A stretch of 7,000 nucleotides of DNA. Origin: Actinomycetes bacterium (GTDB taxonomy: Bacteria; Actinomycetota; Actinomycetes; Actinomycetales; Demequinaceae). Positions 1 to 4,755 of the stretch are shown here, piece by piece; position 1 is the stretch's first letter, and every line of letters starts with the position of its first letter. The stretch spans positions 1 to 7,000 of the forward strand of contig JAEYYZ010000120.1 of NCBI GenBank assembly GCA_023428185.1. The letters run 5' to 3'. The position numbers and the translations under genes were made by a program. The notes below the pieces were generated by a model. That model worked only from the letters and a program-made list of their open reading frames with translations. It ran no database searches and had not been told where the DNA came from.

Positions 1-20
1 AAAGAGGGCTCGGTGGTGCG

Positions 21-614
21 ATGCCACGTGTGGGATTCGTGACGCGCGGCCCCGTGCTGGTGAGGGACGGCATCGTGGTGCGCCCTTTACGCAAGTCCGA
101 TGCCCACGAGTGGCTCACCCTGCGCGAACACAATCGTGCCTGGTTGCGCCCATGGGAGGCCACGGTTCCGGGAGGTCGCACTCCCACCGTCTCGTTCCCG
201 GCCTACTTGCGTAGCGAACACAAGGCGCGGCGTCGTCGCACCGGTTTCCCCATGGTGATCGAGGTGGGGGGCGTGCTTGTGGGCCGGGTTGCAGTGACCC
301 GCATCGAGTGGGGCGCCGAGGCGGGCGGATCCTTGGGGTATTGGGTAGCCGAGAGTGCGGCGGGCCGGGGGATTGCGCCCACTGCGGTCGCTCTGCTCGC
401 CGAATACGCATTCAGTGAAGGCCTCCACCGCCTCGAGATTGCGGTGCGCCCAGAGAATGAGGCGTCCCTTCGAGTAGCTCACAAGTTGGGCTTTCGCGAC
501 GAAGGGATGCGTCGGCAGTACCTGCACATCGACGGCGCTTGGCGCGATCATCGAATCTTTGCGCTCACTCAAGGCGAGCATCGCATCGGCGAGTTTTGGA
601 GTGACCCAAACTGA
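21..614 (+). CDS. rimJ: RimJ/RimL-type GNAT N-acetyltransferase
   Basis: This 197-residue protein belongs to the GNAT superfamily, RimJ/RimL branch, which transfers acetyl from acetyl-CoA to protein N-termini, classically of ribosomal proteins S5 and L7/L12. Visible family marks are the N-terminal substrate half with VRPLRKSDAHEWL (about 20-32) and WLRPWE (41-46), the GYWV strand (106-109), the acetyl-CoA pyrophosphate loop AAGRGIA (113-119), GLHRLEI (134-140), the N146/S149 pair, KLGF (155-158) and the closing region YLHIDGAWRDH. Length is normal for the family. I take ATG 21; an AGAGGG at 3-8 lies a rather long 12 bases upstream, and an in-frame GTG at 39 is an alternative. The next gene overlaps its end if that gene starts at GTG 601. 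In M. tuberculosis the counterpart Rv0995 follows a moeA-like gene, so a molybdotransferase/Glp gene may lie just left of the window. The family is clear; the true substrate is inferred and could be another protein or small molecule. Confidence 0.88.
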   Translation: MPRVGFVTRGPVLVRDGIVVRPLRKSDAHEWLTLREHNRAWLRPWEATVPGGRTPTVSFPAYLRSEHKARRRRTGFPMVIEVGGVLVGRVAVTRIEWGAEAGGSLGYWVAESAAGRGIAPTAVALLAEYAFSEGLHRLEIAVRPENEASLRVAHKLGFRDEGMRRQYLHIDGAWRDHRIFALTQGEHRIGEFWSDPN

Positions 615-1713
615 CACGCCGCGCGTGGTGCGGGATGACGCGCCCTTGCGGCCGTACCGTCGTGTCATGCCTCCTGCAGGACTGCTCGCGATCATCGCGC
701 TGGGACTCGTGCTTGCGTACGTGATTCCGCAGCGCATTCGTGAGCGCACTGATTACGCCTTGGTGCGCACGGAGGACAGGTACTCGGCCGACATGCGAGT
801 GGTGCGTAGTAGCGCGCAGCGGCTTGAACGCCCGGTGGCACGTCCGTCCAATTCCGGCGAGGTCCCGCTCTTGGTGACGGGCGCAGTGCGGTCGCGAATC
901 GCGAGCCTTGGCGATGCGCGGATGTCCCGGCCCGCAGGGCCGCTGGACCGTGCGGCAACAGCGGCACAGCGGGAACGCATTCACCTGCACCGTGACCAAG
1001 CGGGAGTAGTGGCGCGCCGCGCTGAGCAGGCACGACGCCGTGGCCGGGTTGCACTGGCCACGTTGAGCCTTGCTGTGCTGGCGTGGGTATTGGTGGCCGC
1101 AACGGGGTTGGCGGCGCTTGTAGCCGCCCTGTTCTCCGGATTGTTCGTGGCGACGGTGGGCTTTGGAGTGCGCGCGGCGGCCGCCGAGCGAGCAGCGGAC
1201 CGTTCCGTGCGCATGGTGGCACGCGAGGTCGAAGCCGCCGCTACTGCCACTCAAGCATTGCGCGTGGTGGCGCGAGCCAGGGCTGAGGGCCGCGACATTC
1301 AGCCGAGCGACACAGCCACTCAAGCGATCAAGGTTGTCACGGCTGAGGACCTCGCTCCACTGTCTGCCCCCGCGCCTTTGCCTGCACCAGAGATTTCGCC
1401 GGCGGTAGCGGAACCGGAGTCCGATGCGGAACCTGAGATTGAGCTAGCTCCCGCCGCATGGGCCCCTAAGACCATGCCGGTTCCCGCGTACGCGTTGAAG
1501 GCCCCAGTGCGTCAGCAGACGGCCCGGCCGCTTTCCGAGCAAGACTTCGCGGCCTCGACTCTGGCTGCCCAGCGTGCCGCTCGCGCTGAAGCGGCGGCTG
1601 AACGAGCGGCCGCGGCGGCCGCTTCTGCCAGTGGACCCACGCTTGCTGAGCCCAGTAGTTCTTCAGGAGCCTTGGACTCGATCCTCGCTCGCCGGCGCGC
1701 CACCGCATCGTAA
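601..1713 (+). CDS. SepX/GlpR-family divisome-associated membrane protein
   Basis: This is a membrane protein of about 370 residues. It has a hydrophobic segment near the N-terminus (24-43, ending YVIPQRIRER), then DYALVRTEDRYSADMRVV, which resembles the P-x-W-x-R-R...ERFSTA-x-R stretch after the first membrane segment of Streptomyces SepX-like proteins as I recall them. An Arg-rich helix (134-149) follows, then a hydrophobic hairpin at about 150-190, a charged Ala/Arg helix, a Pro/Ala/Glu-rich linker (250-310), an Ala-rich helix (318-341) and an end motif LDSILARRR. SepX in Streptomyces and GlpR in Corynebacterium act in cell division, GlpR as membrane receptor of the gephyrin-like Glp; the gene after rimJ in M. 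tuberculosis (Rv0996) occupies the same place. I chose GTG 601, 14 bases inside the preceding gene, because GGCGAG at 588-593 is well spaced and the codons up to 667 are GC3-rich. ATG 667 is a serious alternative and would place the membrane segment at the very N-terminus, as in relatives. Family assignment rests on architecture and context. Confidence 0.75.
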   Translation: MTQTDTPRVVRDDAPLRPYRRVMPPAGLLAIIALGLVLAYVIPQRIRERTDYALVRTEDRYSADMRVVRSSAQRLERPVARPSNSGEVPLLVTGAVRSRIASLGDARMSRPAGPLDRAATAAQRERIHLHRDQAGVVARRAEQARRRGRVALATLSLAVLAWVLVAATGLAALVAALFSGLFVATVGFGVRAAAAERAADRSVRMVAREVEAAATATQALRVVARARAEGRDIQPSDTATQAIKVVTAEDLAPLSAPAPLPAPEISPAVAEPESDAEPEIELAPAAWAPKTMPVPAYALKAPVRQQTARPLSEQDFAASTLAAQRAARAEAAAERAAAAAASASGPTLAEPSSSSGALDSILARRRATAS

Positions 1714-1717
1714 GGAA

Positions 1718-1730
1718 GGGCACGTAGCCC
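1718..1730 (+). terminator. small hairpin after the SepX/GlpR-type gene
   Basis: GGGC (1718-1721) and GCCC (1727-1730) can pair around a five-base loop, five bases after the TAA stop codon. There is no following T run, so this is at best a weak terminator or 3'-end stabilising stem. The rest of the 134-base gap to the next gene holds the short palindrome GGCGCGCC at 1738-1745 and the possible promoter described separately. Confidence 0.22.
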
Positions 1731-1786
1731 CCGCATCGGCGCGCCCGGGAACCAAACGGCCCGCCCAACTGTTCTCTAGCTGATTG

Positions 1787-1814
1787 TTGGACGCGTCTGC
1801 CTGTGTGGGACACT
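1787..1814 (+). promoter_or_regulatory. possible promoter of the FKBP lipoprotein gene
   Basis: TTGGAC (1787-1792) resembles a -35 element and lies 16 bases before GACACT (1809-1814), which has the A at position 2 and T at position 6 of a -10 element and is directly preceded by TGG, an extended -10. The match is partial, with G replacing the first T. Transcription would start near 1821, inside the small inverted repeat before the ribosome binding site. Confidence 0.25.
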
Positions 1815-1835
1815 GGGGCGCCTCACGAACGCCCC

Positions 1836-1841
1836 AAGGAG
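1836..1841 (+). promoter_or_regulatory. ribosome binding site fixing the FKBP lipoprotein start
   Basis: AAGGAG lies six bases before GTG 1848. This near-ideal Shine-Dalgarno sequence, together with the signal peptide that begins at that codon, rules out the in-frame GTG at 1803 as the start. The site directly abuts the right arm of an inverted repeat (GGGGCG 1815-1820, CGCCCC 1830-1835). Confidence 0.8.
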
Positions 1842-1847
1842 AACCCT

Positions 1848-2786
1848 GTGAAGTTCCGCTCTGCCGCTACCGCTCTGGTTGCCGTTTCCGTGCTCACCCT
1901 TGCAGGCTGCGCGGACGGTGATCCTGCGACCAACGCATCGCCCAATGCCTCGGGAGGTGCGCAATCCGCGGACGTAGCGTTGCTGGAGACCTTCCAGTGG
2001 AGCGAGGCCGAGAACGGCCAGCCACTGCTGACGTTCGAGGCGCCTGCCACCCTCGCGGGATCGGCCGCTCTCTTAGTAGAAGACGGCACTGGCGCGCCGA
2101 TTGTTGAGGGCATGCAACTCGTGCTCGACTACGTGGTCTTCCAGGGGTCTGACGGCGCAGCGGCGTACTCGACGTATGACATGGGCACCGGCGAGTCCCT
2201 GGCGTTCTCGCAAATCCAGGTGGACCCCGTGTTGTACGAGGCGCTCAACGGCGCCCATGTGGGGGCGGACATCATTTACGGCATCCAGGACGTCCAGGCC
2301 GGTGACGGCAGCTCAGTGTTTCTTGCCATGACGGTAACCTCAGGCACGGAAGTCTTGGCCCAAGCGGAAGGTACTGCCGTGGAGCCAGTGGCAGGGTTGC
2401 CCATTGTCACGCTGGATGCCACCGGCAAGCCGAGTGTGGACTTCACCGGCGCCGTGGAATCCTCAGCCCTGGTCTCACAGCTGCTGATTGAGGGCAAGGG
2501 GGACATTGTCGAGGTGGGCGACTCCCTCACGGTCCACTACACCGGGTGGTTGTGGGACGGCACCCAATTTGACTCCTCATGGGACCGTGGCACTCCCGCC
2601 AACTTTGGACTCGTTCCTGGTGGTCTCATCGAAGGCTGGATTCAGGGCCTAGCCGGTGTGCCGGTAGGGAGCCGAGTACTGCTGGTGATTCCCTCAGACC
2701 TTGGCTATGGCCCTGACGGCAACCCGCCCACCATTCCGGGTGGCGCCACCTTGGTGTTCGTCGTCGACATCTTGGCGGCCGTCTAA
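1848..2786 (+). CDS. FKBP-type peptidyl-prolyl cis-trans isomerase lipoprotein
   Basis: This exported lipoprotein of 312 residues starts with a signal peptide (MKFRSAATALVAVSVLTLAGC) whose lipobox LAG-C gives Cys21 as the lipid-modified N-terminus, so the enzyme should be anchored outside the cytoplasmic membrane. A Ser/Asn/Ala-rich linker (about 22-42) follows. The last 100 residues form a complete FKBP domain that speeds cis-trans isomerisation of prolyl bonds in exported proteins. The FKBP12 pocket residues are all present by position: Y231 in VHYTGW, F241 and D242 in FDSSWDRG, R247, F253, I261 and W264 in LIEGW, Y287 in LGYG, I296 and F304. Residues about 75-165 look like a second, degenerate FKBP fold (VEGMQLVLDYVVFQGSDG, then SLAFSQIQVDPVLYEAL and VGADIIYGI) without the catalytic aromatic set. 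The gene stands alone, before the tRNA. The domain call is very secure; the role of the first half is inferred. Confidence 0.93.
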   Translation: MKFRSAATALVAVSVLTLAGCADGDPATNASPNASGGAQSADVALLETFQWSEAENGQPLLTFEAPATLAGSAALLVEDGTGAPIVEGMQLVLDYVVFQGSDGAAAYSTYDMGTGESLAFSQIQVDPVLYEALNGAHVGADIIYGIQDVQAGDGSSVFLAMTVTSGTEVLAQAEGTAVEPVAGLPIVTLDATGKPSVDFTGAVESSALVSQLLIEGKGDIVEVGDSLTVHYTGWLWDGTQFDSSWDRGTPANFGLVPGGLIEGWIQGLAGVPVGSRVLLVIPSDLGYGPDGNPPTIPGGATLVFVVDILAAV

Positions 2787-2801
2787 GCACGCCGATGCCG
2801 G

Positions 2802-2810
2802 TGCTAGGCT
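2802..2810 (+). promoter_or_regulatory. extended -10 promoter of the alanine tRNA gene
   Basis: TGC followed by TAGGCT (2805-2810) forms an extended -10 element of the TGnTAnnnT type common before actinobacterial stable RNA genes. No good -35 is visible at the usual distance. Transcription should begin near 2817, giving a tRNA leader of about 20 bases. The element lies just after the stop codon of the FKBP gene. Confidence 0.55.
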
Positions 2811-2817
2811 TGAACTT

Positions 2818-2832
2818 GCCCCAAATAGGGGC
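2818..2832 (+). other. hairpin in the tRNA 5' leader
   Basis: GCCCC (2818-2822) and GGGGC (2828-2832) pair perfectly around the loop AAATA, ending three bases before the mature tRNA. It begins at about the predicted transcription start. It could stabilise the pre-tRNA leader, guide RNase P cleavage, or act as a weak stop signal for read-through from the FKBP gene; there is no T run. Confidence 0.4.
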
Positions 2833-2835
2833 GTA

Positions 2836-2911
2836 GGGGCTATGGCGCAGTTGGTAGCGCGCTTCGTTCGCATCGAAGAGGTCAGGAGTTCGAATCTCCT
2901 TAGCTCCACCA
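2836..2911 (+). tRNA. tRNA-Ala (anticodon CGC)
   Basis: A complete cloverleaf can be drawn. The acceptor stem GGGGCTA (2836-2842) pairs with TAGCTCC (2901-2907) and places a G3:U70 wobble pair, the main alanine identity element. The D stem is GCGC/GCGC (2845-2848 and 2857-2860). The anticodon stem CTTCG/CGAAG (2862-2866 and 2874-2878) encloses loop TTCGCAT, giving anticodon CGC at 2869-2871, which reads GCG codons. The variable loop has five bases, and the T stem AGGAG/CTCCT (2884-2888 and 2896-2900) encloses TTCGAAT. The discriminator is A2908 and CCA (2909-2911) is encoded. GCG is common in the neighbouring genes, so this isoacceptor fits the genome's codon use. Confidence 0.97.
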
Positions 2912-2931
2912 CCTAGGCACTGCTGTGCAGG
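2912..2931. terminator. bulged hairpin between the convergent tRNA and lipoprotein genes
   Basis: CCT (2912-2914) plus GCAC (2917-2920) can pair with GTGC (2925-2928) plus AGG (2929-2931), with a two-base bulge and loop TGCT. The stem fills the whole 20-base gap between the CCA end of the tRNA and the stop codon of the opposite-strand gene. It may serve as a shared two-way terminator, but no U tract follows on either strand, so the call is weak. Confidence 0.33.
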
Positions 2932-3360
2932 CTACGGCGCCACCATGCTGATGTCGCCTGCGGCCTCACCTTCCGTGGTGGTGAACAGCAACTCAAAGGT
3001 CCCGTTGATGGGCACGTAACCACCTAACAACACCACATCGCCGTCCACGCATTGAGACAAGAACTGCACTTGCGGATACCCCACAAGGTCCGGCTGATCC
3101 ACCGTGGTCTCCACGAGGACGCGGTCGTCGGCGAGCAGTCTGACCTCATCCACTGTGTATTGCGCCCCACCAGCCTCGACAAAGACACGGTCGCCTTGCG
3201 CTTGGGTGCTTGCCTCGGCAATGGCGGCGCAATCGCCGGCAACGCCCGCCGTGGCATCGGCCGCACTCCCGGAAGGTGGAATGGACGGAATGGGATCGTC
3301 GGAGCAGGCAGTGAGTACAGCGGCGGCCGCGAGTACAACGGTGAATCGCAGGATCATCAT
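2932..3360 (-). CDS. small lipoprotein of unknown function
   Basis: I do not recognise this 142-residue protein. It begins with a hydrophobic signal peptide (MMILRFTVVLAAAAVLTAC) whose lipobox LTA-C predicts lipidation at Cys19 and anchoring on the outer face of the membrane. A short linker rich in Pro, Ser, Ala and Asp (20-42) follows. The mature domain of about 100 residues looks beta-rich (RVFVEAGGAQYTVDEVRLL, RVLVETTV, VQFLSQCVDGDVVLLGGYVP, TFELLFTT) and holds two cysteines, C44 and C104, that could form one disulfide. It is the last gene of the minus-strand run, 38 bases after the pirin stop codon, and converges on the tRNA. No Shine-Dalgarno is visible; the second ATG (3357) is possible, but the first sits six bases after a -10-like element. 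Gene reality is supported by codon bias and the intact signal peptide; function is open. Confidence 0.8.
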   Translation of the reverse strand: MMILRFTVVLAAAAVLTACSDDPIPSIPPSGSAADATAGVAGDCAAIAEASTQAQGDRVFVEAGGAQYTVDEVRLLADDRVLVETTVDQPDLVGYPQVQFLSQCVDGDVVLLGGYVPINGTFELLFTTTEGEAAGDISMVAP

Positions 3361-3366
3361 GGCGCC

Positions 3367-3375
3367 AGTGTGGCA
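3367..3375 (-). promoter_or_regulatory. possible leaderless promoter of the small lipoprotein gene
   Basis: On the minus strand TGC is followed by CACACT (3372-3367) and then six bases before ATG 3360. The A at position 2, T at position 6 and the TGn extension fit a weak extended -10 whose transcript would begin at the start codon. The first base is C rather than T and no clear -35 is seen. The gene may instead be read only from upstream. Confidence 0.28.
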
Positions 3376-3398
3376 TGGGGCCTACGGCGTGCGCAGGT

Positions 3399-4397
3399 TC
3401 AGGCGGGCTTCACGCGCCGCCTGGGGAGTAGCCGCACGTGGGGCAAGGGCGGGGCTGGGATCCGTGAATCCCCATGCCCGGCGACCTCCCCAAAGCGGCC
3501 GCTGCGCCCTTGCCAGTCATGCCACGCGTTCTCGATGTCCTCGTGAGTGCGGCCCACAAAGTTCCACCACATCACAAGGTCCTCGTGGAGCGGCTCACCA
3601 CCCAGCAAGAGCACAGTGGCGCCTGCAGGTGCCGTGAGTGTCAAGGTTTCGCGTCCCGCTCCCAGATAGGCCAACTCATCCAGAGCCACCGACGACGCGA
3701 GTTCCCCACTCGTTGCCACGTCGCCACGAACCACGAGCAATCCGTACTCCCACGAGGGTGTGACCGGCATTGTCACCTCGGAGCCGGGAGGGAGTTCCAC
3801 CTGGACCCCGACCAACGGGCTGAAGGTGGTGGCGGGCGAAGCCACCCCCGCAAACACGCCCATGAACACCACCGCCTTGGCGTCCAGTCCAGCGTTGGCT
3901 GGCAAGGAGACATGCGGCAAGTCTTCATGATGCTCAAAGCTGGCGGGTCCCGTTCGCGCGCCGTCCGGAAGTGCTACCCATAGTTGCACCGCGTCGAGCC
4001 CGCCATCACCGTGGATCGAGACCTCCGAGTGCGCAATCCCGTTGCCGCTTGTCATGAGGTTGAGTTCTCCAGGACGCAACACCACGTCTGAGCCCAACGA
4101 GTCACGATGTCGCACCTCACCGTTGAGCGGCCACGTCACCGTCTGCAGGCCGATGTGTGGGTGCGGATCCACGAACATTGCGGCGGTGGCAGACGCAAAG
4201 TGATCGGCAAAGCACCACGCGCCAATGGTGGGCAGTTCCCTGTGCGGCAGAGTGCGTTGCACGGTCATGGCCCGGAGCCCGCCCAACGGCACCTCCCGGG
4301 GCTCGAGGACTTTGAGCTGCGGTGCCATTCCGGCACCCGCTCCAGGTTCTGGGAGCACCGTCTCCGTGGCATCGTCCGGTGCGTCGAGCCGAGTCAT
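3399..4397 (-). CDS. pirin family protein (cupin)
   Basis: This 332-residue protein is a two-domain bicupin of the pirin family. The metal site of the N-terminal cupin is intact: H79 and H81 in DPHPHIGLQTVTW, and H123 and E125 in SGNGIAHSEVS, equivalent to His56, His58, His101 and Glu103 of human pirin. HRDSLGS (97-103) and the C-terminal GGEPLHEDLVMWWNFV followed by RTHEDIENAWHDW are also typical. Pirins bind iron or another metal; some bacterial members oxidise quercetin, others interact with metabolic enzymes, so the substrate here is unknown. Length is in the upper range because of short extra tails. I chose ATG 4397 over an upstream in-frame start at 4472 because it forms an ATGA overlap with the preceding GNAT gene and has AGAGGA (4409-4404) six bases upstream. 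The overlap predicts translational coupling. The protein should be cytoplasmic, since no signal peptide is present. Confidence 0.92.
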   Translation of the reverse strand: MTRLDAPDDATETVLPEPGAGAGMAPQLKVLEPREVPLGGLRAMTVQRTLPHRELPTIGAWCFADHFASATAAMFVDPHPHIGLQTVTWPLNGEVRHRDSLGSDVVLRPGELNLMTSGNGIAHSEVSIHGDGGLDAVQLWVALPDGARTGPASFEHHEDLPHVSLPANAGLDAKAVVFMGVFAGVASPATTFSPLVGVQVELPPGSEVTMPVTPSWEYGLLVVRGDVATSGELASSVALDELAYLGAGRETLTLTAPAGATVLLLGGEPLHEDLVMWWNFVGRTHEDIENAWHDWQGRSGRFGEVAGHGDSRIPAPPLPHVRLLPRRRVKPA

Positions 4398-4696
4398 GCC
4401 GGGTCCTCTGGCCAGTCCACCACGGCGCCCGGGATGGGGTTCTTGCGGAGGTAACGCGCGATATACGGGCACAGCGGCACAATCCGCAAGTCACGCGCTA
4501 CGGCATCGGCGAGGGAATAGCTCGCAAGCGCTTCACCTACGCCTTGGCCCCTGAAGTCAGGCAATGTCTCGGTGTGGGTGAAGCGAATCGCGTCGCCATG
4601 CTCTACGTACTGCACGAATCCGGCTAGGTGGCCGGCCTTGCGCGCCTCGTACTTGCGCTCCCCAGCTCCACGGGTGACCACGATTTCGTCCGTCAT
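4394..4696 (-). CDS. small GNAT-type N-acetyltransferase (COG2388/NATD1-like)
   Basis: This 100-residue protein matches the minimal GNAT fold of the COG2388, YjdJ and NATD1 group. Seen in order are a beta hairpin with YVEHGDAIRFTHTETLP (30-46), the acetyl-CoA loop RGQGVG (49-54), a helix SYSLADAVARDL, and the diagnostic LCPYIARYLRKNP (75-87), where the C-P-Y turn closes the fold. These tiny proteins lack the N-terminal substrate part of larger GNATs, and their physiological substrates are mostly unknown. The start is secure: TAGGAGG on the minus strand (4709-4703) lies six bases before ATG 4696. Its stop codon overlaps the pirin start (ATGA), so the two are likely made together; a functional link to pirin is possible but not shown. 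It lies 59 bases downstream of the mannosyltransferase. Confidence 0.88.
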   Translation of the reverse strand: MTDEIVVTRGAGERKYEARKAGHLAGFVQYVEHGDAIRFTHTETLPDFRGQGVGEALASYSLADAVARDLRIVPLCPYIARYLRKNPIPGAVVDWPEDPA

Positions 4697-4702
4697 GTGC
4701 GA

Positions 4703-4708
4703 CCTCCT
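4703..4708 (-). promoter_or_regulatory. strong ribosome binding site of the small GNAT gene
   Basis: AGGAGG on the minus strand, fully complementary to the 16S rRNA tail, six bases before ATG 4696. It is the strongest Shine-Dalgarno in the window and sets the start of the GNAT-pirin pair. The upstream part of the 59-base gap holds a five-base stem (GGCTT 4736-4740, AAGCC 4750-4754) just after the mannosyltransferase stop, without a T run. Confidence 0.75.
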
Positions 4709-4755
4709 ACAGGATCAACGTGCGTCAACCGCTAGGGCTTCCCCAGGTCAAGCCG

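Noticed and set aside
87..749. Minus-strand open frame of 220 codons opposite rimJ
   Set aside because: It lies opposite an unmistakable GNAT gene, has no recognisable motif, and its length is explained by few stops in high-GC DNA.
565..1323. Long minus-strand open frame of 252 codons opposite the SepX/GlpR-type gene
   Set aside because: It is antisense to a gene with clear membrane segments and family architecture, is rich in Cys, His and Arg as expected of a GC-rich shadow frame, and shows no domain or ribosome site.
1803..1847. A 15-residue N-terminal extension of the FKBP lipoprotein from GTG 1803
   Set aside because: It would place charged residues before the lipoprotein signal peptide, and AAGGAG is correctly spaced only for GTG 1848.
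2836..2911. tRNA as an attachment site of an integrated element
   Set aside because: No integrase gene, no direct repeat of the tRNA 3' end and no foreign base composition are visible in the window.
3104..3637. Plus-strand open frames across the lipoprotein-pirin junction (also 3052-3546)
   Set aside because: They cross two genes on the other strand that have a signal peptide and pirin metal-binding motifs; their composition is that of a shadow frame.
4398..4472. A 25-residue N-terminal extension of pirin from 4472
   Set aside because: The ATG at 4397 has a well-spaced Shine-Dalgarno and an ATGA overlap with the GNAT gene; the extension is Arg/Pro/Gly-rich and not part of the pirin fold.
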